From positions 1,116,001 to 1,180,000 of the forward strand of contig OZ316892.1 of the NCBI GenBank assembly GCA_973895155.1: a stretch of 64,000 nucleotides of DNA, in the 5' to 3' direction. A model generated the notes under the pieces. That model was not told the DNA's origin and did not search any database. It saw only the letters and a program-made list of their open reading frames with translations. The translations under genes and the position numbers were made by a program. This document shows, in pieces, positions 1-11,870 of the stretch (positions are counted from its first letter, which is position 1; each line of letters begins with the position of its first letter). The stretch comes from Marsupella aquatica. Taxonomy: Eukaryota; Marchantiophyta.

Positions 1-218
1 AAAATTATTGGCGCATGGGCAACCGATGAGGGACAAACTGTAGAGGATTCAAAGGAAGGGAACCTGAGCATTCAAAATTCATTTATGGTAGACACCCACT
101 GTATATCCATATTTAGACTGGGACAATCGCATGATTTGGTTCCGAAGGCTTTTTAGAGTGGTATTCAAAAGCATCTCACGAATCCATCGTCACACATCAA
201 ACCCTGGGTGAAAATCCA
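1..218. other. left-edge sequence, no gene assigned
   Basis: A reading frame is open from base 1 to a TAG at 154-156 (about 51 codons). It could be the tail of an upstream exon, but its sequence matches nothing I know. An in-frame stop at 114-116 closes the frame upstream of the next gene's ATG at 219. No promoter motif is evident. Confidence 0.3.
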
Positions 219-1739
219 ATGTCGGATACTAAGAAAGAACTAAGCAATCCCGGTACTAACGAGCGCACGCAGGACCTAATAACTATAGAGCGCCAACAAT
301 GGTCAGCTCTTGCTCATCTAACTCATCAAACCGGTGACACGCAAGACCCGCATGAAGATTCAAGCTTGGCGGAAGACACCACCCAGCCGAAACTCGTAAA
401 AGAGATACACTCTCGAACTGACGTCATAGAGAAGCCACCACGGACCACAGGTATTGGACTAATCGAACCACTCGAGGGTACCAACCACAATTCTGAATCG
501 CCTCCTCTCCCCGACCAATCCAATCATTTTGACGAGGATGACTTGAACGCCATCTTAGAGAGATCGGAAGATGGGCACGACGTAGAACAGCTCCTACAAC
601 AGTTTGAGAAACCTAAAATTATTCCCCAAAAGTTCTGTCCGAGTGTAGGAGATGTGATCATAGCTGCTAAGCCTAAGAGATCCAGTCTGACACTTGACAT
701 TGCCGAAGCCACTAACGCACCATCTACGGAGGCAAAGCCACTGGAATTTTACCCTTCTAATGATCCAAGTGAACTCAACGGGCTCGTTGCATTGTATCAG
801 GACTCGTTCTATTTCATAGATGATGGGGAGTATAGGAAGAGCGTCTCTGAGGTTTATGAATTCCAGCAAGGAGATATTGTTGTCCGTCTAGGCAATTTCA
901 ACCAGCATTGGCATTGGTGTAATGCCTCCAGATTTCATGTCTACTTGTACTACCCTAAACGGCTGGAAGGTGAATGCTGTCTAGGCCCTGGCGAAGTAGG
1001 TCGTTGGTTCCTCCTCACTAATAAGCAGGAAACCAGTCAACATGGAGGTCTTGAACCCGATCCACCACCCGTACCTTATCCCTCGATTACACCTAGCGAT
1101 CTTCTGCCTTTCTCCACGCTATCATATCCCTTTGAATTTAGGGACGGAGACATCTTGCTGCAACAAACGAATGACAACACTTTGTTTAAGCCTTGGAATG
1201 TGTGTTTGGATGTCACTGTGGAAAACTCGAAGAAGAGAGGGGAACTCGAGAAAATTCTACAGCCCATGGATAAGATACTCAGATATGGCGTCCACGTGGA
1301 ACACGACGTAAACAACGGTAGAGAATCCACCACTATTTACGTCGAGCTGTTTCAGTACCACGGCGGTTCTGAGTGGAAATTCTTGGGCAAGAATGAAAGC
1401 CTATACAATTATGTAGCAACTCTCCCCGCAATGATTCGATTCAATGTGAACACTCCACACCCGGGGGACATTTTCATCAACAGACATTCCTACAGAGAAT
1501 GGGATACTACAGAGCAAACGGGCGGTCTAGTGGAGATCCTTACAGACGAGAGCTTCTTCTCTTTACTGCAGGAACCTCGCGAGAAGTCAAGAAATCATGT
1601 CTGGGGAATTGGAAGTGAGACTACGGTTGTCCGTTTTGGCACGTTTGCCACGAAGGAATGGAACTGGATGCCAAAACCAAGCGTGGATATTTTCATTCTG
1701 AATGCCAGGTATGGTCCTTGGACAAGTTCTGCAATCTAA
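219..1739 (+). CDS. unrecognised 506-residue protein of repeated modules
   Basis: I do not recognise this family. The frame is intact, starts at the first ATG after an in-frame TAG (114-116) and has no intron. Residues 1-135 are polar and acidic, probably disordered. From about 140 the protein is built of related beta-rich units. A module at about 186-248 (NGLVALYQD, then GDIVVRLGNF, then a W-x-W pair, ending YYPKR) recurs at about 434-497 (GGLVEILTD, then TTVVRFGTF, W-x-W, ending LNAR). Short PxxGDI-like motifs recur near 141, 215, 307 and 414. A central unit (307-403) is shared with the broken paralogue downstream. There is no signal peptide or membrane segment. An intracellular binding domain is possible, but function is unknown. 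Confidence 0.7.
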   Translation: MSDTKKELSNPGTNERTQDLITIERQQWSALAHLTHQTGDTQDPHEDSSLAEDTTQPKLVKEIHSRTDVIEKPPRTTGIGLIEPLEGTNHNSESPPLPDQSNHFDEDDLNAILERSEDGHDVEQLLQQFEKPKIIPQKFCPSVGDVIIAAKPKRSSLTLDIAEATNAPSTEAKPLEFYPSNDPSELNGLVALYQDSFYFIDDGEYRKSVSEVYEFQQGDIVVRLGNFNQHWHWCNASRFHVYLYYPKRLEGECCLGPGEVGRWFLLTNKQETSQHGGLEPDPPPVPYPSITPSDLLPFSTLSYPFEFRDGDILLQQTNDNTLFKPWNVCLDVTVENSKKRGELEKILQPMDKILRYGVHVEHDVNNGRESTTIYVELFQYHGGSEWKFLGKNESLYNYVATLPAMIRFNVNTPHPGDIFINRHSYREWDTTEQTGGLVEILTDESFFSLLQEPREKSRNHVWGIGSETTVVRFGTFATKEWNWMPKPSVDIFILNARYGPWTSSAI

Positions 1740-2280
1740 TAAATGTAGATCAATGCATGATTTCCCCCACGTCGCTACCCTTCATAAACAGAGTGATGCT
1801 TTCGACGGGCATCAATTTTCGTCGTCAACTGTTGCCACTCGATTCCATTTTGTTTCCTCGCAAAGTTCGACAATTTAGTCCAGTCAACCTGTCAAGGTCG
1901 GTTGAAAAACGTCAGCTCTTTATTTTCATGCTTTGTGTTTAGGCCAACACATACAGATTAGGCTAACCCGGGATGCAGCGAGATTAGATTAAGGCTCTGG
2001 AACAAATATATGGTAGAGAGAGAGATGCAAAGATGTCAAACCAAGTTAATCATGCGCTTCCTGAGCCTTGAGTTCGGGTTGTTCAATTTCTCCAATACAA
2101 GGACCGCAGACCGGGCTACAGCCATGAGCACTGACGGGATGATTAGATTAAATCAAAATTCATAGATAGGTGGGTTGTAGAGAGTTCGGGGTGTTCAAGT
2201 TCTCTAATACAAGGACAGCAGACATGAGCACTGACGGGATGATTAAATTAAATCAAAATTTATAGACATGTGGGTCGTAG
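1740..2280. repeat. spacer with an imperfect ~105-bp tandem duplication
   Basis: No gene is seen in this spacer between the two paralogues. Bases 2070-2180 and 2182-2280 are two copies of one unit. They share gttcgggttgttcaa-type starts, then ctaatacaaggac, then gagcactgacgggatgatta and aatcaaaatt. The first copy carries a small insertion. The duplication may date from the event that made the neighbouring gene pair. Confidence 0.75.
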
Positions 2281-3087
2281 ATTAGAGTGTATTGGCCATG
2301 GGAGCCCAAATCTCCCATTGCGTTCTACCTGAAGCATAGGACAATGGTTGCTGACAAAGCGTTGATAGTGAATACGGAGGCATTAACTGGTCACCGTTAT
2401 ACTTACCTCAGGGGTATTTCATTAAGGCGACACTGTCGGATTCTGTGGGGTAACCATTGGAGACCACCGGCCAATTACAACTTTAACGTACACAACCCCC
2501 AAAACATATGTGAAGTGCCAGCCGATTTCAAACCGGCAACTGGGGATATAATCATTCGTTACTTGAGCAAGAATCTGGTGTGGGACGAAACTGCTCTTGA
2601 GGAGGTTGGAGAACCGAGCGTTAGGATTGAATTTTCCAATGCAACACATTTCGTTGGAGACAAGCTGGGCGACGGAGATTGACTCTTGAGAGTTGGCTAC
2701 GAACGTAGTGATCAGAATAGGCAGTGGACACACGCTACCGCGGAACTGTATCGGTATGTGCTGAATCCTCGCAGTCATTGTAAGTTTTGGAAATTTATGG
2801 GCAGAGATACATACGTGTTTGGGGCACTGCCATGGCCTGAGAGACATGGGCTGTTCTCTGGAAAGGAACAAGAACAGCCATATCAAGATCCAGATAATGA
2901 TTTGATGAGAGAGGATTCATTAGCTAGAAAGACCGAAATAGATAATTCTCGGGCTGTGAGCTCATTTATAAATGGTCTCGGTTTCCAAAACATGGCCTAT
3001 CCACTCAGGTGCCCATGGTGGTATGACATTGCTAATCAGATGGCAAATATTCAGATTGGTGGGCATGGGGGAGGATGCTCCAGCTAA
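2281..3087 (+). pseudogene. broken tandem paralogue of the 219-1739 gene
   Basis: One frame runs from after a TAG (2278-2280) to 3087 and is interrupted only by TGA at 2680-2682. The first in-frame ATG is at 2344. The part after the stop (LLRVGYERSD, then ATAELYRYV, then WKFMGRDTYVFGALP) aligns with residues 353-403 of the upstream protein (ILRYGVHVE, IYVELFQYH, WKFLGKNESLYNYVATLP). The part before the stop carries the matching GDIIIRYLSKN motif. The C-terminal 80 residues differ from the neighbour. The stop could be a real inactivation, stop-codon readthrough, an assembly error, or a sign of an intron I cannot place. Pseudogene is the simplest reading. Confidence 0.6.
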
Positions 3088-4192
3088 ACAGATAGTGTAA
3101 TTCAGATGACGATACCTCAAATTGCTGCTTCGTCAAAATGATTCTCCCGCCCATTGCTATTCAGACATATTACCTAGATTGCTGGATCTGCAACAGCATC
3201 CTCCAGCCAGAAGCTGAATCAGACCAAGGGAGCTCCAAATGATGGTTTGTCCATAAGTACCCCAGCTAAGTCTTGTTTCAAAGGGAGAAAGCTGAAATTC
3301 TCGAGACAGAAATAAATTATGCGGAACAGTAGCTTATTAAGAGTGACTGTTGGGAATGTAGAAGTTTCAGCCGAGTTGGACGGATACAAATGCGTCCTAA
3401 TCTCTGTTGTCTGTGGTACTGCTTGTACATCGAACACACAGCAGTAGGTTTCTGCGAGGTGCATCTTACAGGGGTTGATACCTTGCACTTCCAGTGGCCG
3501 GCAAAAATTAGCAAACACATCTCTGACTCGGACCCGATAGAGGTGTGCGCCAAAGGAAAGCATCAGGATTACTTCCCATCTCCTTGACCCATTCAATGAA
3601 AAACGATCACTTTCGGAGAAATTCACAAGCTTAGATAAATTTCACACCTTGTCTAAATGCAAGTTTCCGTCACTTTCTGTTATCTGTACAGCGAAGGCAA
3701 CCCTCGTAGACCTGACTGTATTGGTAGACCAATAAGAGAAGTCAATAAGACTACGAACGGGCTCAATCACAGGTCTGAGGGCTAGAGAAGTACCACCTGA
3801 ATGGTCTTCATTTTTCGAAAATGGACTGGAGCGTCCAAAACATTTGGCAAGTTTCCCAGCAAATCCTAGTCTAGCTAACCACAAAGCATGTCAATCAAGG
3901 AATAAGTATGATATCAAGCGTTCGATTCCTGTCAAGAGAGTGCTAATCAAGAAACAAGGATGTTCAAAGGGACACACTGATATAATCAAGGGTCCCAACC
4001 CTATCAACACTTTTGAGCCCTAGGACCGGAATTTTATTGCTGATCTAGCCATCGCAGACATGTCATTTAAAATGCGACGATACAAAATTTGAATTCAATA
4101 TATGCACACTGAAGTGCAATCCTCAGCGCAACACCCAATTCGTACAAAATTATTCCACCAATGTATACTACAAAGTTAAATTTCTAAGGTCT
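3088..4192. other. intergenic, no feature supported
   Basis: Short frames occur on both strands (the longest, 3219-3626 minus, is 135 codons), but none resembles a known protein or continues across plausible splice sites. The right part should include the 3' untranslated region of the minus-strand HHP gene. Confidence 0.5.
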
Positions 4193-5826
4193 TCAATCCG
4201 GACAACCAACCGCATCTCGCCATTTCAGGTATATAAGACCTGCTTCATAATGAGTGTAAGCACCAGCAACAACAAGAATATGAAAGATTTGATGGCTGTG
4301 GCCTACAATGTCAAAAAATCCAGGCTTCAGCCGCTCAGGAATTCTAGTGGCATACAATAATGCCCCCACTCCATAGAAAGCTCCCATCCCAACCTCATGA
4401 AGTATCGTGCTGAAAGCAGCGGGATCATCCTTGAAGAGAATCAGCTTGTGCACACCAGGAATCATACCTGAGATTCCCATACTGAAAAATAAGAGAGCTC
4501 GAACAGGTCTGAATTCTGGAGTTCTAAACATGGGCAAAGATGAAAATAGGATTGTTGATAGTCCTAAAAACGTGATTCCAAATAGGTAACCCTTCTGCAA
4601 GACAGGATGGCAGATGAAAGAGTAGTACAAAGGGGGATAGAAGGATGTTGCGATCAAGATGGCAATGCCAGCATGGTCCAGTCTGTGCAATATAACATGC
4701 CAGCGTTTGGAATGGCAATTGAGAAGGTGGTAGGTGCAGCTAAAGAGCAAGCAGCACATTGCACCGCCCAAGAAAACAAAGAACGGCCACCGGGTGATTT
4801 GACTTTGTGCTGAAGAGAACGGGATGACCAAATTGGTGATATTCTCTTCCACTTTCTGCAAAAACGGTCCCAACCAATCCACGCTTAACATTCTGTAAAT
4901 TCCAAAGCAATATTGGAAAATGGTAGACACTAAACATAAAACTTTCCAACCTTACTCCAAACGGGACTAAATGTCCTCAAAGTATCTATGGTATCATTCG
5001 TCAAAACCTATTGGTAATCCTCATCGTAAGATGAACAGCTTGGAACTACGAACCACAACCTTAGAGATCCAACCTGAATCTACCTGGTGCCAATGTGGTG
5101 GGCCTAAGGATGCGCCAACCTTCTGCTTACCATGCGTAGTTTCTCAAAATTAGCGGAGTAGGGGAAATCCACCACCTTCGGCAGATGTAAAACAGTGTAC
5201 GATGTAAGGCTTAAAAAAATGAAGAAGCCCACCAAATGCCTGCAGCCAAAAGCAGGACAATTTTTTGCCGTGAGAAATAAAGAAATTTCCACCTCATTGA
5301 GAACTCTGGACACATGTGTCTCTCCATTTTCACAACTATTCTATGTAGAGTAAATGAATGAGAACGGAATTGCCTCAACAGGACTAAGAGGACTTGCGCT
5401 CCACCAGCCGGTACCAAGGGCCTAGAAACCAAGATAAACTAGCCACTGAGAATTAAAAGGCAGCTGCGCATTGTGGGACAGAGAGGTAGCTGCTGGAAAC
5501 GTTGAAGAGATTTTCTTTTTCAATTAAATATAGCACTTTCTATAAATGAATGAGGGTATAACGGAATGAAGGCCTTACGTCCATATGTTGAGAGTCTCGT
5601 TATGTATACTGAACAAGCTGCCAAGCGCTTGCTTGAAAGGCCAATCAGAGCGATAGTGCCTCAGAATGTATTCATTGGTTTTCAAATGCTCAGGTAGATC
5701 CTGGTATTTCAGAAGCTTGTATTTTTTTTGCCCACCCACCGCCTTCGTCGACTGGTCTTTGGGCGTATCTGTGCAAGGTCCTGGCGGAGAATCTACATAC
5801 TCTAAACTTATTCTCTCCCCGTCCAT
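4193..5826 (-). CDS. HHP: heptahelical transmembrane protein (HHP, adiponectin-receptor/PAQR family)
   Basis: Three exons on the minus strand: 5826-5579, 5239-5131 and 4855-4193, joined by GT-AG introns with consistent phase (tggAC|gtaagg, tgcag|GCAT; ATG|gtaagc, tgcag|AAA). They give 339 residues, close to the roughly 330 of plant HHPs. The start is the first ATG after an in-frame TAG at 5833-5835. The N-terminus has the family block LPEHLKTNEYI...HYR and then HNETLNIWTH spanning intron 1. Seven membrane helices follow. The metal-site residues of PAQR proteins are visible: H162 in TYHLLNCHS, D179 in LDHAGI, and H307 and H311 in GHSHQIFH. In flowering plants HHPs are linked to hormone, sucrose and cold signalling; ceramidase-like hydrolase chemistry is proposed for the family. 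No broken element is seen. Confidence 0.95.
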
Positions 5827-6030
5827 CGCAATCTACAAATATCAAACCCGTCGATGTCTTGTAAGTCTGGCCACTACGGTTCGGCAACCGGTGTTTTATC
5901 AGACATCCCAACGGCTCTGCCCCTGCACAATCGACAACCAACAGGAACACAAAATAACCTGAGATCCATAACCCAAGTGTCCAAGCAAGAGAGATGATTA
6001 TACCTCATAGATCGCTAATGAGCACTTCAG
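5827..6030. promoter_or_regulatory. HHP upstream region
   Basis: Sequence 5' of the HHP start codon, between the gene and the left arm of the large inverted repeat. It probably holds the 5' untranslated region and core promoter. No clear TATA box or defined site could be assigned by eye. Confidence 0.3.
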
Positions 6031-7890
6031 GGACCTGTGGAACATAATGCCATCGTACGAGAAGAGTAAACATGGACCTGGGCCTCTGTCTGATATTCCG
6101 GACGCGGCGGGAGGTCTCCTAAAGAGTAGGATGCAATACCACCCCAAATGCACAGACTCGGCAAATGAAGTATGACAAAGCAGTCAAACATTCAACAAAG
6201 AAATTAAAAATTGTCTCAAAGCGGTGCTAAAAGGAGGACCGAAGTTAGAATTGTACACCATTGACTAATTAATAAAGAATTTGCAAATCCATCAAAAAAT
6301 AGACATTAGAATTCTCAAAATAGTCCAAAAGAGAAATTCCCAAAGAACCCCCCTCTGGGTAGAGAGCAATGCAGGGAGCTGCCCAGTCTTAAAATTGAGT
6401 GCAACTACAGGAGGGAAGGCATGGATCGATGCCTGTATGCATGGATAGACGAACGAATTCGAAGAAAGACAGATGGCAAGTGCTCCTGACTAAATGGTAG
6501 CTAACCAACCCGATGGTGAATGCTATCCTACCCTAAACCCAGACATTGAAAACTCTCAAAATGGTCCAGTAGAGAAATCCCAAATAACCCCGCTCTGGGT
6601 AGGAGAGCAATGCAGGGACTGCTCAGTCTTGAAATTGAGTGCAACTACAGGAGGCATGCATCGATGCCCGGGTGCATCGATAGATGAACGAATTCGAAGC
6701 AAGAAAGATGCCAAGTGCTCGTGAATAAAGGTAGCTAACCAACCCATGGTGAATGCCATCCTACGGATGTAAGTGCGCCCACTTCATGTATGAGAGAAGT
6801 GGATGTAACTCGCAGTGGGACAGAGCTAAGAGAACGAGGGTGAGTATGGACCATTCAATAGATGTATTCCGTTTCGCGAATCTCAAATGGCAGATAAAAC
6901 CCACGGCAGAGATGTGGAACAATTCTGTTGCAAGCTCAGATCTGCAAATGGTGAAGCGCATGAACGTACGTTGCTCGCTCCATGCCTATTGATGGAATAT
7001 ATCAACCAGGTCACAAATGGTTTGTCCTCTACTTACTCTCTCGTGTGGAAGGATAGAGTTCACGATGGAGCGGATTAACACTACAGCCGAAGGTGTCCAC
7101 CATTAACAATAGTCGGACAAGCACCAACATGAAGGAGCGATGCTTCACGCGTGAATGGTGACTAGATTTCTAATGGAAAGGCTACTGGACAAAGGAAAGT
7201 CCCAACAAACTCAAGTCACTCTCCAGCTTGGCTGACTGTCTGCAACAGCAGAACGCGAAAAGAAACGGGACGAATGCGTCTTCCTCTCCGCTACGTGGCG
7301 CGAGAGGTCGCGAAAAGTCCATCACCTTGGCAGGGCAAACACAGGAGAGGCGTACGGACGGAACTAGAGAGCAAGACTGCGAAATCGACAAGCTCTATCG
7401 ACGAAAAATTGACCTCGGCCACATCGCAACGTTTTGACAGACACCAATCTTTCCCAAACAATCCATCGCACCAGGCAAATAACACAGACCAGAGGACCAG
7501 AGCCGAGATTTCATACCCAATATTACAGTCACACACACGTCGAGACCACGATATTAACACGCCAACAGCACGCACTGTCGAGCCTTCCCCTTCCCCTTCC
7601 CCCGAGACTTCCTTCCTTCCTTCCTTCCTTCCTTAGAGCTTTCTCCACAATCTCTCCTCTCAAAAAGCGCACTCGAAGCAGAGCCACTGAAAAAATGTCG
7701 GGTAGGAAAAACCCAAGTTGGTTAGAAAGACAGCAACCATTCCCTTCCTTCTCAATTGATCGAAGAACAATTAGTGAGCGACAATTTCAAGCAAGCCACA
7801 CACATGCGCTCTGCAACGGACGCTCCTGCACAAAGCTAATAAATTGTGCCAAAAGCAGAAGAACACCGCCCATGAACGTTGCTGAGCTGC
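6031..7890. repeat. left arm of a large inverted repeat
   Basis: About 1.8 kb that reads as the reverse complement of about 12170-13990, roughly 80-90% identical by eye with indels. Matching blocks from the outside in: tggaacataatgcc (6048) with the reverse of 13975-13990; gcagtcaaacattcaacaaa (6181); the cagggag/gagtgcaactacaggagg blocks; tgcttcacgcgtgaatggtg (7141); and ctcaattgatcgaagaacaa (7751). Inside the arm a unit of about 230 bp (starting near 6310 and 6540) is tandemly duplicated, as in the other arm. A CCTT microsatellite lies at about 7610-7634. The open frames here are not shared intact with the other arm, so I regard the arm as noncoding. Confidence 0.85.
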
Positions 7891-8360
7891 AAGAGCAGGG
7901 GGACGGTGTAACGGTGGCAGGGTGAGGTGGAGGACACTGCCTACTTCATTGCTCGGAGTATGATACCTCGACGAATCGTGACGCAGTCGGTGACGCAGTG
8001 TGGGGAGATGGTTTCTTCGTCCGCAAAGGAAAGACCGCCAGCAGAGTGTAGAAGAATTGAAGAAAGGTGAGAATTGAGGAAAAAGTAAATCCCAAAGACA
8101 AAACTCTCAGAATTTCTTGACCACACCTCGTTGACGTCTCGTTCCTTTCCAATTGCTCTACTACTGTACAGCCGATCGATCTTGAGAGAAATTGAGCTCC
8201 ATTGCGGGGACAGGCCGTGCCCCACTTCTCTGATGTGTCCTCGCCCTGGACCTCCATCATACCGTAGCCGCCTCTACGAAAGGTAAAACGTGGGGCTACG
8301 GTTCGAGGAAGAGCTTTCATGGACTACAAAATTTAAGCCAAAATGTATAAGTATTCAGTA

Positions 8361-8980
8361 TGTACGGTGAACTTTACGAGGTATAGGGTGACAGTATGTC
8401 AACCCGTGTATGTGAGGATAAATACGGGAGACTCTATGCTCGTGAAGAAATACTTATTTATTGATTGTATCTTCAGGTAATGTGTTTATAAACCACCACT
8501 GTCCATATAAAAAGAGAAGTGTCCAAGACTCTTCACTTTTTCACATTAGTCTCGACTAGCGTGAAACTTTGCTCCACAATTTCAGGAAAAGTATACTAAA
8601 AATGGTGTAACCTGGTTTTGTCATGGACAGTGGCGGTTGTCAAAACATATAGGATTAGGGACTTAAGGTGAACTTTACTAGGTATAGGGCGACCATATAT
8701 GGACTTTACTAGGTATAGGGCGACCATATATGGACCTGTGTAAATGAGGAGAAATATGGGAGAATGTATGTTAGTAAAGGAATACTTACTTTCAGATTAT
8801 GTGTTTAGTTATGATTGGCTTACAATGACCCTGTCAATGTCAACGTTATGAGCTATAGGGTGACCATATGTCGACCAGCTTATGTGGGGAGAAATATGAG
8901 AGACTATATGCTTATCAAGTAATATGACTATGTATTTGATCTTACTTTCAAGTTATGTGTTTATTATTTATAATTGGCTC
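8361..8980. repeat. three degenerate copies of a ~130-150 bp repeat
   Basis: Copies start near 8361, 8667 and 8850. Each has (c)tatagggtgacca/ggtatagggcgacc, then tgtg(a/g)ggagaaatatg-like sequence, then a stretch ending ttatgtgttta. The middle copy contains a nested exact tandem: actttactaggtataggg at 8668-8700 and again at 8701-8731. Confidence 0.8.
8489..8550. repeat. dispersed repeat copy (partner at 40475-40540)
   Basis: The cores aaaccaccac, ccatata, aagtgtcca and cacatt occur in the same order and spacing at 40475-40540, 32 kb away and in the same orientation. The block looks like part of a mobile-element family, with a TATA-like core, but no ends were found. Confidence 0.6.
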
Positions 8981-9118
8981 ACAATGACCTCATTTTCAAA
9001 GTGTTTTCAACACTCAGCTTTGCACACAGTCAGGAGATCTTGTAATGAGACATTAAAACTTATAGGTGGAGTCCTATCAATATAATGGACAAGGACCATC
9101 AAGCAAAGGGTTACAACT

Positions 9119-9860
9119 ACAGCTCCATGTGTAAAGGGAAGAGCTGAGAACTAGGATGGAACTTCCATTGTTTATGCAAACTAGCCTTATTACCAGAGCT
9201 ATTTTTAGTGGCAACAATTAGCCAAATTTCACCTTCCCAAAAAGCTGTGGCAGTTAGGCTAAAATTTGTTCGTATTGTATTTTTCTGTCGCTTTAGCCAG
9301 TGTCCCACCTAATGGTCATCCTTAAATCTAGGGAAATCTGACAATCAGGAAAATAATCAGATAAATAATATTTTGAGCATTTTTTCCTTCACACACTGGA
9401 CATTCAACACTCTGGCAACAAAGTAAAAACCTTAAAATATATGCTGCACCTTAGTTCTTACAAGTTTATTGAAGGCCCTTGCTATTCCCCTAATGTGTTG
9501 CCCAGAAGTATCCTTTCTCTGGACAAAAATTAAGTACTACAATCCATGTATGGGCAGAGATTTTAGCTTGAACGCTGTGACCAAGAAAGCTCAAAAAATC
9601 TTTCCCACTGTTGTGTTGTCAGTAAAGTTTTTTTTCACTTTCTGGTCACAAGGTTACTGGCTAGTATTTGCATTATTCTATACAAAAAAAGAGATGAGGA
9701 GACAAAGAAAACTTTGCATGTACTAGCCTTAGAACTAGTGCTCAGTATGTAAGGGAAGAGCTAAGAACTAGGACAAAATTTCCATCTTTTATCTAACTAG
9801 CCTTATTACCTGTTTATTGAACATAAATAGAGATGAGGAGACAAAAAAAAGCCTTGCAGA
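9119..9860. repeat. two diverged direct repeats
   Basis: The segment with aagggaagagctgagaacta and aactagccttattacc at about 9119-9200 recurs at about 9740-9815 (aagggaagagctaagaacta). The motif agagatgaggagacaaa also occurs twice, at about 9690 and 9831. No coding sense is seen. Confidence 0.65.
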
Positions 9861-10519
9861 AGGAAGGAGATATATGCTTGATGGGTGCTTGATGGGCCCT
9901 CGGGTGAACCTTTCTTACCTGATGGGCCCCTAGGTAACTTTTTTTACCAAGTAGGACCCCTCTTAATGACCAGTACAGCTGTTCTTGTGTGGTGCCTACA
10001 CCTGTCCTTGTGTGGTGCCTACTATGTATGGTGACTCCAAGCAAACTGCACAGTTAAACCGTGCAGTCAACCTTGCATGGTCGACCGAGAAACCACGGAG
10101 ATGATTTGGGAGAAACCGCGAAAAGCGATTGCCGCTGTCGAAACTATGATTTGAAGGCAATATGCATTATGTCTTCGGATTCAATGGGTTAATGCCTGAA
10201 GACTCAATCTGTTTGATTCACTCGCGAGTACTTTCACTCCCAACAATACCATCTGGTCTCTCTATGCCTGTCTCGCGCCTACGCCTGCCTCGCGTCGCCA
10301 TCAATGAGGGGATAACAATGCCTCATCATTCCCCCTCCCCTCCGTGCCTCATTGTTCCCTCCCTCCCTTGCGAATCCCTTTGACCTTAGCAATTCCCTCC
10401 CTCCCTTCATTATGGACAATCCCCCCTTGCAAATGCTCCCTCTGATATGGGCGAGCCCTCCTTGCACAGTGCAACGCACTGGCATAGGGTTCGTATAAAC
10501 ATAATAGGGTTTATCATGA

Positions 10520-11400
10520 TATGAGGGTATGGAGTGAACGAAGGATGATTGTATTGACATACTACAAATAACACCCAATGATTTAAACAAAACAATTGGG
10601 TTTATCATGACGTGGAATGAATGCTTGGGAGGTTAACTTACTGCATATTTTGGGCTACCATATAGAATTTTAAACTAATGTAAATACTCCTATTTCATAA
10701 AAAAGATTCTAACAGATTCTCTATCTCCTATGAATGATTTATTTTAGTTTATTGCAGATATTTATTAGGAAATATTCTACAAAATGGTGAGAGTCCAGTA
10801 ACCGAAAGCATTACAAGCTTATGCTCTAACCCGAGTAACATGGGGCACGTGGAATCCCGTGTGAATCAGCAAGGACCACCTTGCAAGGCTACATACTCCT
10901 GGGTGACCGATAGCGAAGTTTATAATGCCTTCTTTTATGGCCTATGTCCTTTTCGGAGTTTAGCCAATTTCTATCAAAAATACAAATTTTGGGTTGCACA
11001 TGGTTCATATAAATTTTGACAATCAACCCCTCAAGAGTAAATGGTATGAATTGAACAAGGACTAGTGTATTGGGGCCTACAACAAATAACATTCAATGAT
11101 TTAAACAAAAAAACCCAAGTTTTATAAAGATGCGAGCTCAATCCCCGTGTGTTACACAAAAGTTGTTGTTGCGTACAAGTATGTTGATGGAGAAGGGTGT
11201 GCAAACCAAACATAATTATTTTCTTCATATACCTTTCTCTTTTTCCAGTTCCTTTTTCTTTCACTCAAAAAGCCTTGCCAAATTTGAATCACAACCACTT
11301 TAAAAAAGGGCGCAACTTCTTATTATAGTTTTTGATTGATGATTATAGTTTTCGATGGAGTGAATGGTGTGGAGTGAACCAAGGATGACTATATGGGGCC
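10520..11400. repeat. diverged dispersed repeats sharing a gaatgatttaaac core
   Basis: Segments at about 10527-10620, 11040-11130 and 11361-11405 share a start like ggtatggagtgaacgaagga. The first two then share tacaacaaataacattcaat and gatttaaacaaaa. They resemble decayed copies of one element. Confidence 0.55.
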
Positions 11401-11620
11401 TTTAAACCGCCAGTGTCCGAAACTGTGGGAACACCAACTAGTCACTTTTTTTCTCATGGTAAAACTAATTGTGGTGAACAGGTTTTGCTTAGGTTTAGTT
11501 CGAACTACAATTATGGAGCTTGTGTTGGGCCAGGTTTAACCTGACGGGCAAGTTTATGGCTTGCCTGGCACATAAAACCGTCAAATGACGGTCCCAAAAC
11601 GGTCAGTTTGACGTATATTC

Positions 11621-11870
11621 TTGGATATTCCCCCAGACTCCCGACCCGACCCGGCTCCCGACCCGCCCGGGACCCCACCCGGACCACGCCCCAGCCCACC
11701 CAAACCTGGCCCGGTCCTGGCCTCCCAATCCGCTCCCCGGCCTCCCGAACCCTTCCCGGACCCCTCCCCAACCTCCCGAACACCTCTCGAACCCCTACCA
11801 AAATGCTCCCGGCCTCCCAAACCCCTCCCCTGCCTCCCGAACCCATCCCGAACTCATCCGGAGGGGAGAC
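11621..11870. repeat. CCCG-rich degenerate tandem repeat
   Basis: Dense repetition of short cytosine-rich words such as ctcccgacccg, cctcccgaaccc and cccggacccct, far more GC-rich than its surroundings. It opens long frames on both strands that are only translations of the repeat. A similar block in the opposite orientation lies at 38396-38712. Confidence 0.8.
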
